Shown here piece by piece: positions 1-8,584 of a stretch of 64,000 nt of DNA (position 1 is its first letter; each line of letters opens with the position of its first letter). The notes under the pieces were generated by a model that saw nothing but the letters and a program-made list of their open reading frames with translations, ran no database searches and had not been told where the DNA came from. The stretch comes from Asterias amurensis (lineage: Eukaryota; Echinodermata; Asteroidea; Forcipulatida; Asteriidae). The translations under genes and the position numbers were made by a program. The stretch is taken from NCBI RefSeq assembly GCF_032118995.1, contig NC_092669.1, forward strand, positions 3,347,501 through 3,411,500, written 5' to 3'.

Positions 1-89
1 AATTGTTTCAGATGGTCAGCAAGCTGTTATACAAATCCTGTGGTGTCTATGACATGTATGGTAACCTCGAATCCATGGGCAGATCGTTA

Positions 90-210
90 CTTCAAAGGGA
101 GCCGTTTCTCACAATGTTTTATACTATCAACAGCTCGCCATTGCTCATTACCTAGTAAGTTTTTATGCTAATGATTATTTTGAGTAAATACCAATCGTGT
201 CCTCTGCCTT
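90..210. mobile_element. MITE A, right-end fragment
   Basis: GGGAGCCGTTTCTCACAATG to GTGTCCTCTGCCTTTAA. Confidence 0.75.
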
Positions 211-600
211 TAAACAAAATTGTCTTTGTTCTTCTTCGTAGTTGTTTCTCACGACTCGTCTAAGATCGCAAGTTCTCCCAGGTCATTACACAGCAGAGCA
301 CCAACCTCCAAATCAAAATCAGAAACAACAGTCTTAAAAGTAGGTAGCATTAAACAAGCCTTTTAATAAAACAAAAATCTCCTTGAAAAAAATTAATATT
401 TTCATTCTTTGATTGTACAATTTACGAACCATACCCCTAAAAAAAAAGTCCAAAAATATCCCCATGTATTGTATTTTGAAATGTACGTAAAGCACTTTTT
501 TTTATTCAGTTAATGCTGTTGTATTTTACTTACATTATTAATGTTTGTTCTCTATTTCTTTCTTTGATTCTGCGATTGTTGTGTTTAAATCTAAAGTATC

Positions 601-905
601 TTTGGCCAGAAACCCTCCCTCCCATATACCCCAAAACACCCCACTCTATGCTAACTTGACACCCAAATGTTTTAACTTGTATTGCGACTAAGACAAGTAT
701 GCCTGTTATTTGTTAATGTTACCCCCAGTGTCTTTGGCCACAGCCCTCCCAAGTACCCCAAAACACCCCACTCTATGCTAACTTGACACCCAAATGTTTT
801 CACTTGTATTGCGACTAAGACAAGTATGCCTGTTATTTGTTAATGTTACCCCCAGTGTTGTTGGCCACAGCCCTCCCATGTACCCCGAAATACCCCAACT
901 TGACA
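601..905 (+). repeat. Tandem repeat, about 130-bp unit
   Basis: TTTGGCCACAGCCCTCCC and following sequence recur at 601, 732 and 859 (last unit partial). Lies upstream of the first visible PRAS40 exon. Confidence 0.75.
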
Positions 906-1101
906 TGGCACGATAAATATTGCTGTGCTAAACCAGACAAAAACTTGTAGGTTAGCAACAGAATCTTATAAACAATACGTTCATTGATTAAAACAGTTGA
1001 AACATCCACACACAAAAAATTGTTTTAAATTTTATTTCGTTTCGGCAAAAAAGGTTGGCCTTTTGTTATTAAATATTATTAATAATAATATCAAAGTCTT
1101 A

Positions 1102-1551
1102 TTAAAGGGTCTATGTACATGTACTTTTTCCTAACAAAAAACACACTGTCCACAGATTTACATTAAACTTACACAGTTTGAAGATTATGATAGTAGAAAG
1201 CTTCCCTTGAAATTGTACTTAACATGCTTAATGAGGTGCTCTAGTTTTTGAGAAATGAGTAAAACAAATAATTTTGGTCTCGGTTTTAGCATGTAAAAAC
1301 GTAATAACCAGTTATGATAATTATGGTTTTGGTATAATATCATAATTGGTTAATGGGATTTTACATGCTAAAATAATTTTCGTCTTCCTGAGACGAAAAT
1401 TATTTTGATACTTGTTTTACCCATTTCTCAAAAACTACGCAACCTCAGTTTGTAATATTTGAAGGGAAGCTTTCCACCATCATTATCTTCAAACCCTTTA
1501 AGCTTAATGTAAATCTGTGAACATTTTGAAAAAGTACCGGAATCCTTTAAA
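1102..1551. mobile_element. MITE family D, long copy with hairpin interior
   Basis: Markers: CAGATTTACATTAAACTTAC left and CTTTAAGCTTAATGTAAATC right, with a centre (1316-1400) containing repeated ACGAAAATTATTTT. Confidence 0.7.
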
Positions 1552-1784
1552 GGCGCTTAGTATATACATTTATACAGAAAGATAGGTCATTGAAGTTATG
1601 AATTCTGAGACCCAATTATGTAGCACCTTACAAGGGTACAAGGGTTTACAAGGTGCTACGGCGCATTCAGCATTATTATTAAAATTATTTTACTACAAGT
1701 TTGAAAAAAAAAGATTAATGTAAAATTGAATTGATTGACTTCATTGGAAGGATAATATTTGATAATTTGATTTGAAATCATCAG

Positions 1785-4700
1785 GCGTATGGCAGTTCGC
1801 ATCCAACGGCAGCCGCAGTCAGACAAACATCGAAACCAAGTCGAGGGAGAACGAATGATGCCGATAGTGAGTATTTCCCGGCCATTCTCTCATCTGACAA
1901 ACGAGGCTTGTTGTGTTCGTACGTCGTTCAATTGAATTGAATTGAATTGAATGGTTTATTCGTCGAGCATATAAAAATACATGAAATTTAAAATCCTTTT
2001 GTACAAAATATTAAAATGGTAAATTGCACAAGTTATACCACAATACATGCAATACAACAGAAAACAATAACCTTAATAAAAAACTCATTAAAATAAAAAA
2101 AATCAATAAAAAAAATCAATAAAAAAAATCACTAATAGACAAGGAAACGAGTGTAACGTTGCATCAAATACTCTGGTTCTATTCACATGATAAAACCAAG
2201 CAAAACAACAGAGCTCTCGTACAACGTAGATCTCCATGAAACAATGACATCATATTCTATAAATAGATCACCTCACAGGAAGGCAATGATGGCGATTGCC
2301 TCCACGCACCTGGCTCATTGCCTCGGTGCTCTTGGAATGCTCAAATAGAAATTTACAATTTCCTTATTGGGTGCTATTTACCGAGGAAAAAATGCCTTGG
2401 TGTCCTTGCCCTTTTCGGTAAACAGTGTTGTCCAAAGGCCCACACTTCGTGTATCACTTTAACTTGCTGTAAAAAAAAATTAGGCTCAATCGATCATCGG
2501 AGTCGGGAGAAAATAACGGGAAAACCCACCCTTGTTTCTGCACGTTTCGCCGTCTGTGTCATGACATCCGTTATTCTCGATATCGAGAATTGATAATTGT
2601 TTTTATGTATTTTCAAAGTAAAGCATTTCATGGAACATTTCAAGGGAAGTCTTTCACCATTACCTTTTTCTAAACCCTGTAAGTTATTTGTAAATCTGTG
2701 AACTTTTCATTGATGTTCTGTTCAGAAAGTGTCCAATGGCTTTAATAAGAATAAAATCAAAAAAAGAGAAAAAAAGATTGATTCAGTTGAGCATTTGGAG
2801 CTCCTGGTATTGAACAGGTTTGTTTTCTTTCAATATTTATTACTAAATTATTATTCTTTTGTTTATTGTTTACAGCAATCTTTGATTTGGATGGTTTTAA
2901 CGACGATTGCGATCCATTTTTTGAATCGGATGATGAAAGCAGCACTGATGGTAAGGTTATGACATTTTGACCCTTGAACCGTGTGTATTGTGTGTATTGT
3001 TCACCTAGTTCTGTTCTGTGTCTGTTTTTACATTGGCTCGGCTCATGACAACGGCTTTTTCCCTCGTACTGCATCTCTTTAGAACTCCTTGCCTGGTTCA
3101 TGTTTCCCTTCATTTTGTGATATTCCATCTTGTAAGAGGAATGTCAATTCCTACCTTCAGCTCCAGTGAGTTTCTGCATGTCTATGTTTTCTTCCTTGTA
3201 GCCCTTAACCTTGTTTTGGGCGACTTGCATAAAAAAAAAAAATAAAAAATAAAAAAAATCTATGTCTGAAACCAAGAAGCTAAGGAGTCGTTCAGAAAAA
3301 AAACCCACTGCAACAGTCGATCTTTCCACTTTTAGCGCGTCCAGTCGCTCTTAACTGTTTTCAGACGTCAAACTTTTTATGTTCTTAATTCAGATTTTGG
3401 AACGATGCGCCTCTGGAGCATGTCTGAAACGGGTGTTAGTTAGGCTCTGGTGACTGCTGTTTTTTATTTTTATTTTATTTATTTTTTTTTCAAGACTATC
3501 TCTGTTTCTTCAACATCTCTTTCAACTTTCTCACCCCGATACCTTCTTCCCCCGACCTTCAAAAGACTCCTCTCATGTCAACCCTACCCACTCTCTCCCG
3601 CCAGATAACTCCTTAAACGATGACCACTTGGGTCATGTGATGGCCAGACGCGACCAGACAAGGACGCAGAATTATGCCGCCTCTGTCCCTATTTCGATGC
3701 CGATGTGGAACCGTGAGGGCAAGGCCTCGTATGAAGATGACGATGATGAAGACAAGGTAGGTTCTGTTTGATGTTGTTTTAATTGGTTTGGACCTGTCAC
3801 ACTATACCTGCAAACACACACCTGCAAGGCAACGGGGGCATGATTTCATATAACTGCTTAATCTTCTTCTTCTTAGTCTAATTTTTGATTTATTGTCTTT
3901 TGGGTCTGTTTTTTTTTGTTGTTTTTTTTGTATGCTCTTGTCTGCCATCTTTTGGTTATTTTTATTCAGGTTTAATTTTCCATGTGTTAATGTTTAAATT
4001 GTTAAGAACTTACTAACTCCTGTTCACATGTGCCGTTCAGTTTTTAAAGGAACACGTTGCCTTGGATCGGACGAGTTGGTCAAAACAAAAGCGTTTGTAA
4101 CCGTATTTTATAAAATGCATATGGTTGGAAAGATCTTTTAAAAGTAGAATACAATGATCCACACAAGTTTGCCTCGAAATTGCGTGGTTTTCCTTCTACT
4201 GTGCGAACTAACATGGTCGGCCATTTATGGGAGTCAAAATTTTGACCCCCATAAATGGCCGACGTGTTAGTCGACAAGGTAAAAGGAAAACCACGCATGT
4301 TTGTGTGGATCATTGTATTCTACTTTTACAACATCTTTCTAACCATATGCATTTTATAACAAACGGTTACAAACGCTTTTCAAAGACCAACTCGACCGAT
4401 CCAAGGCAACGTGTTCCTTTAAGTGGCAGTCGTGTTTTTTAATGAATCATTGTTAGGTTCACTGGATTGAAAAAAGAGAACTAGACACCTGTGGTAATTG
4501 TCTTAGACCAGGGGTCGATTTCACAAAGGTAGTCCTAACTTAGGACTAGTCCTAAGCAATGCTAAGAGATAGGACTGGTCCTAAGTTAGGACCAGTAACT
4601 CATCCTAACTTAGGACTGGTCCTATCTCTTAGCATTGCCTAGGACTAGTCCTAAGTTAGGACTACCTTTGTGAAATCCACCCCAGGGCCCAATTTCAAAG

Positions 4701-5422
4701 AGCTGCTGAGCACAACATTTTGCTTAGCATGACATTTCTTCCTTGATAAAAACAGGATTACCAACCAAATTTCCATTTGTTGCATATTGCTTGTTATATT
4801 CTGTTAGCTAGTTGTTCTTGTTATATAGCTGTTGTCACAAATTTTCACTGGACACTATTGGTAATTGTCAAAGACCAGTCTTCTCAACTTGGTGTATCTC
4901 AACATATGCATAAAATAACAAACCTGTGAAAATTTGAGCTCAATCGGTCGTAGAGTTTGCGAGATAATAATGAAAGAAAAAACACCCTTGTCACACAAAG
5001 TTGTGTGCTTTCTGATGCTTGATTTCGAGACCTCAAATTCTAAACTTGAGGTCTCAAAATCAAATTCGTTAAAAATTACTTCTTTCTCGCAAAACTATGC
5101 TACTTCTGAGGGAGCCGTTTCTTACAATGTTTTATAATATCAACCTCTCCCCATTACTCATTACCAAGTAAGGTTTTTTTGCTAATAATTATTTTGAGTA
5201 ACTACCAAAAGTGTCCAGTGACTTTAAGATGTAATTTGGACCGGTAATTGAAATATTCTCGTTTCCTTCCAGGTTCCCATGCCAGAACCAGACCGCATGG
5301 TCGCAAGTATGAGGGCGCTTTCGTTCAGCGTTCAAGATGGAACGGAAATGTTTGGCGATCTTCCAAGGCCTCGATTAAATACAGGGGACACGGTTTCACT
5401 TAGCAAGAAAATCAACCTTTAG
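1785..5422 (+). CDS. AKT1S1: PRAS40, proline-rich AKT1 substrate 1 (3' four coding exons; 5' part not found)
   Basis: Four coding exons with matching phases: 1785-1866, 2876-2950, 3605-3756 and 5273-5422 (stop TAG 5420-5422). All have AG acceptors and GT donors. The product is an inhibitory, Akt-regulated partner of TORC1 that binds Raptor in the cytosol. Exon 2 encodes a TOS-like motif (FDLDGF) followed by DPFFESDDESSTDD, closely matching the human stretch FCESDPESTDDGSLSEE. Exon 3 encodes SVPISMPMW, equivalent to human SLPVSVPVW around Ser183, then an acidic run. The last exon encodes EPDRMVASMRALSF and FGDLPRPRLNTGD, the Akt site equivalent to human Thr246. The serine matching human Ser221 is absent (MPEPDR instead of SSPDLDR). 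The visible part is about 152 residues. The start codon and N-terminal exon were not found, so the gene is partial at its 5' end or begins before the window. Human comparisons are from memory. Confidence 0.93.
1925..2132 (-). mobile_element. Probable non-LTR retrotransposon 3' tail with ATTCA repeats
   Basis: On the - strand an A-poor run ends GACGAATAAACCATTCAATT followed by several ATTCA repeats, a tail form seen in some LINE clades. No coding sequence remains. Confidence 0.4.
2390..2745. mobile_element. MITE family C (AAAGCCATTGGACACTTTCGG tips), PRAS40 intron
   Basis: Interior markers: TTCTCGATATCGAGAATTGA and CAAGGGAAGTCTTTCACCAT; right tip AGTGTCCAATGGCTTTAA. The left tip is damaged. 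Confidence 0.75.
3040..3262 (+). mobile_element. 3' end of a LINE (non-LTR retrotransposon)
   Basis: One frame reads FFPRTASL, then NSLPGSCFPSFCDIPSCKRN and VNSYLQLQ: the usual C-terminus of LINE reverse transcriptases (RTASLWNSLP, with the Trp codon now a stop). It ends in A-rich repeats. It sits in the intron after PRAS40 exon 2. Confidence 0.7.
4044..4422. mobile_element. MITE family B: TTAA-flanked, near-perfect 370-bp hairpin
   Basis: Tips AGGAACACGTTGCCTTGGAT and the inverse, TTAA at 4044 and 4419. The two arms meet at GTCAAAATTTTGAC (about 4225). TTAA target sites suggest the piggyBac superfamily. It lies in the last PRAS40 intron. Confidence 0.85.
4511..4684. mobile_element. MITE family E (TCCTAACTTAGGACTAG repeats), hairpin copy
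   Basis: GGGGTCGATTTCACAAAGGT pairs with ACCTTTGTGAAATCCACCCC; each arm carries stacked TAGGA dyads. Confidence 0.8.
4846..5227. mobile_element. MITE family A (about 375 bp, TTAA), full copy
   Basis: Runs from CACTGGACACTATTGGTAAT to the inverse ending GTGTCCAGTGACTTTAA. Features shared by all copies of family A: imperfect terminal inverted repeats, a GAGACCTCAAATTCTAAACT hairpin in the middle, TTAA at the ends, and no transposase. This copy sits in the last PRAS40 intron. Confidence 0.85.
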
Positions 5423-5426
5423 CAGG

Positions 5427-5612
5427 ACCCGATTTCATAGAGCTGCTTAAGCAGAATATTTAGCTTAACAAATATCTGCTTAGCAGAAATGAGTAGGATA
5501 CAGTAACAAGTTGTACATGTGACATGGGAGTTAGGCTGGTATCATTATTTCGGTAAGCATAATTGTGTTGCTTGTTTTTGTGCTTTTAAAAGCAGCTCTA
5601 TTAAACTAAGCC
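5427..5612. mobile_element. Element of the TTTCATAGAGCTGCTTAAGC family, directly after the PRAS40 stop
   Basis: GACCCGATTTCATAGAGCTG pairs with AGCAGCTCTATTAAACTAAG. It starts 5 bp after the stop and so forms part of the 3' UTR. A left half of the family is also at 4685-4790. Confidence 0.7.
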
Positions 5613-5654
5613 CAGTTGGCTTGGAGATGTACATGTACATGTATAGTAATCTGT

Positions 5655-6140
5655 ATTTAACCCTCCCAATGTCTGAAAATTTCTACGCCGGCCTGCAGTG
5701 TGGTGAATGCATCTACACATATTGTACACAGTCAACTCTCCTACTTTCTGGTTTGGAAGGATAAATGCACTCTGTCAGCTTGCAATATCTTGTGGTGGAT
5801 GCATCTATGTACATACACTGTACCTAGTCAACCCTCCTACTGTCTGACCATTCGATATCATCTAGATGGTTTTGAATGAATGTGCTATGCCAGCCTGCAA
5901 CACCATATGGTGGATGCATCTATCACTGCACACAGTCAACCCTCCTACTGTCTAACCCTTCAATATCATCTAGATAGTTTTGAATGATGGATGCGCGCTG
6001 CCAGCCTGCAATATAATATCATGTGGTAAATGTGGTAAAAAAGTACACAGTCAACCCTCCCACTGTCTGACCATTCAATATCATATCATCCACTTGGTTT
6101 TGAATGATAGATGCACTATTATGCCAGCCTGCAATATGTC
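5655..6140 (+). repeat. Minisatellite, about 105-bp unit, downstream of PRAS40
   Basis: Four to five diverged units marked by CCCTCCTACTGTCTGACC, TTTTGAATGA and CCAGCCTGCAATAT. The marker recurs near 5734, 5831, 5939 and 6054. The same unit forms the array at 37690-38510. Confidence 0.8.
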
Positions 6141-6541
6141 ATAATGTAGTGACTCCATATACAACAGTACACTGTAAGTTTTGTGCACAGTTGTTATTTT
6201 GTACACAACTGTTGTTACTGAGTGGTGTCGAACGGTTGGTCAAGTCACAGCAAAACTTGAGTAGGCATAAACGAAAAATATTTGTCGCCTGTAAAATTCA
6301 TGCTATGCTGTGTTTCACAAGTCTTGGGCTCGGTGGCATTTCAAACTGACTGACAAACAAAAGGCGTCTAAATGGAAGATAGGAAGACACTTGTATCCCA
6401 GAAAAATCATCGACGTACCTGGACATTAGTTGAACAATTTCCTAAACTGCAAAACAGGAAATACTGTTGACAACAACTTTCTGTCTAGCGATCATATGGC
6501 AAGGTACCAGTCACAGCAGTGTGAAATATGTGTCATTTTGG

Positions 6542-6940
6542 CTTGTCCTGATTGGTTGTGTCTGCTTTAGGTCATGAATATGCATCAATTAGGTCAGAGC
6601 TTGTCCTGATTGGTCGTGTCAGCTTACTGTAATGTATTATGAAAGTCATGAATATGCATCAATTTGACCAAAGCTTGTCCTGATTGGTCGTGTCTGCTTA
6701 AATTGTAATTCATTATGAAAGTATTGAATATGCATCAATTTGGTCAAAGCTTGTCCTGATTGGTCAAGGGAGTCTGCTTATATTGCCATCTGTATGAAAG
6801 TCATGAACGTGCATCAATTTGGTCAAAGCTTGTCCTGATTGGTCATGTCTGCTTGTATTGCAAGTCTGCTTGTATTGCAAGTCTTTGTGAAATTCATGGA
6901 TAATGCATTAGTTTAATGAGGGTAAATTCTGATTGGCCAA
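6542..6940 (+). repeat. 58-79-bp tandem repeat with inverted CCAAT boxes
   Basis: Units begin CTTGTCCTGATTGGTC at 6542, 6600, 6674, 6750 and 6829, with a sixth decayed one near 6926. Each has CTGATTGG (CCAATCAG on the other strand) and most have AATATGCATCAATT. No gene lies inside. Confidence 0.8.
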
Positions 6941-6993
6941 AGGATGGGTACTGCTGATATTGAAACAAGCAAGAGTAATTGGGGACTTTTGGG

Positions 6994-7008
6994 ACGCTAG
7001 GTGGCAGC
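6994..7008 (+). promoter_or_regulatory. CTCF-like motif in MITE
   Basis: ACGCTAGGTGGCAGC matches the core CCASYAGRKGGCRSY at 13 of 15 positions. It lies at the left end of the element 6979-7377 and points into it. Confidence 0.4.
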
Positions 7009-7349
7009 AGACTTACCAGGTAAAATCCATTGTTCTCGGTAATGTGCGCTTGCTCAGAACTACTCAGGTCTACCTACCTCAGGAAATATTGAAGTTTTGC
7101 CTCCTTACTGCCGACTGTTCTGACAAGAAACTTGTGTGACTATGAATGACTGATCATTCGTTCATGTACGTTTACATATTTGTAATTGAACGTGCGCGTT
7201 CAGCATGCAGTTGGCAGTCGGCCAGCAGCGCACACAGTGCAGCGCACACAGGTTTATTTTAATGGCCGCCGACAAAGTTTCGAGTTGTACGTTCGTGCAG
7301 CACAGCACGAAATCGCGTCTCGCTGATTGGTCCACTGTCCATGGAGTCT

Positions 7350-7364
7350 GCTGCCATCTAGTGT
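7350..7364 (-). promoter_or_regulatory. CTCF-like motif in MITE, opposite orientation
   Basis: On the - strand it reads ACACTAGATGGCAGC, which fits the CTCF core except for the first base. It sits at the right end of the same element, so the two motifs face each other. Confidence 0.42.
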
Positions 7365-7569
7365 CCAAAGTCTCCCATTTGTGAGGTCATACTTTAGGCC
7401 TGACTGCATTCGTCCATCCTGAATGGATTGTCTTGAAGGTTGGTTTTGACATGGACGAATTAAGTGCTTCAGGTCAAATTAAACAACTTTTAATAGAATT
7501 GGAAGAAAAACATTTTACTCAAACTAGACATGGTGGCTGCAACGGATGGCCCAAAGGTGCCTGGAAGCT

Positions 7570-7742
7570 CAATAGACCTTATCGCAAATACTTGGTACAT
7601 GTGCGTTAGGCGTGGAATGAGGTGCATGATGGTCTAGCTAGTGATCAAGTGTGGTCGCTAGCTAGGCCAGCATGCACCTCATTCAACAGGTGCTCGTGCA
7701 ATGGGCATTTGCAAAAAAAGTCTATGGTGACCTTACCTCACT
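7570..7742. mobile_element. Small palindromic element
   Basis: Left arm AATAGACCTTATCGCAAATA and AATGAGGTGCATG pair with CATGCACCTCATTC and GGGCATTTGCAAAAAAAGTC. The centre is a GCTAGCTAG-type dyad (7632-7668). Confidence 0.45.
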
Positions 7743-7957
7743 ATACTTACGGGGCATATTGCCTGCGGGCGTTGGGGTATGCTTAGTTTATTGCAATTTA
7801 ATTTATTGGTTAAACAAAAAGCATAAACACTTGCATCTGTTTGTTTTTAATCAATTTGGTTATTTCAAATAATTATCAGTCATTTCATATGTAATTTTGT
7901 GTAATTACACACTTTTTCAATTCACCTCGGAAAAACTAAAATCCATAGTTTTAATGA

Positions 7958-8267
7958 CAACACAACTGTGAAAATTTGAGCTCAATCGGTCATCAAAGTT
8001 GCGAGATAATAATGAAAGAAAAAACACCCTTGTCACATGAAGTTGTGTGCGTTTAGATGGTTGATTTCGAGACCTCAAGTCCTAAATCTGAGGTCTTGAA
8101 ATCAAATTCGTGGAAAATTACTTCTTTCTCGAAAACTATGGCACTTCAGAGGGAGCCGTTTCTCACAATGTTTTATACCATCAACCTCTCCCCATTACTC
8201 GTCACCAAGAAAGGTTTAATGCTAATAAATATTTTGAGTAACTACCAATAGTGTCCACTGCCTTTAA
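7958..8267. mobile_element. MITE A, left-truncated
   Basis: Starts around TGTGAAAATTTGAGCTCAAT and keeps the right end and TTAA at 8264. Lies in the PRAS40-UGM spacer. Confidence 0.8.
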
Positions 8268-8399
8268 GGTAAATATCTTTTATGTATTTGTATTTTTTTT
8301 ATTTTTTTTTTATTTTTATAAATACATTGTTTTTGTTTGTGTTTCTGAACACTCATTGACAATTTATATGGAGAAATTTATACAGAAATGGGTCTGTTA

Positions 8400-8548
8400 A
8401 TGGGAGACTTTGAGGCGCTAGGTGGCAGCAGACTTACCAGGTAAATTTCCATTGTTTACGTAGATATGAGCGTGCGCACATTATCGAGAACAATGGATTT
8501 CACCTGGTAGGTCTGCTAGCCACCAAGCGTCCTGAAAGTCTCCCAATG
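8400..8548. mobile_element. Same MITE family, short copy
   Basis: Begins TGGGAGACTTTGAGGCGCTA and ends with the inverse, through AAGCGTCCTGAAAGTCTCCC. The arms meet around 8475, so this copy is nearly one hairpin. It lies 37 bp from the stop codon of the UGM gene and is probably part of its 3' UTR. Confidence 0.6.
8415..8429 (+). promoter_or_regulatory. CTCF-like motif in second MITE copy
   Basis: GCGCTAGGTGGCAGC at the left end of the short copy 8400-8548. The mirror site at 8515-8530 has decayed (CTTGGTGGC core). Confidence 0.38.
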
Positions 8549-8584
8549 CAAAAACCAATTTGGTAATGTTCCTTTACGATGAAG

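Larger units (their letters stand above)
6979..7377. mobile_element. Palindromic-ended MITE carrying CTCF-like motifs, long copy
   Basis: Left end GGGGACTTTTGGGACGCTAG is mirrored at the right by a segment ending TAGTGTCCAAAGTCTCCC. The interior is about 300 bp of unmatched sequence with no recognised ORF. Confidence 0.55.

Noticed and set aside
1-85. Possible exon after GTTTCAG reading MVSKLLYKSCGVYDMYGN.
   Set aside because: Has an AG and an open frame but no clear donor and no recognised similarity; it could be an upstream PRAS40 exon, yet the support is too thin to annotate.
2318-2593. 91-codon + strand frame.
   Set aside because: Lies inside MITE C and adjacent sequence in a PRAS40 intron; similar frames occur in other MITE copies.
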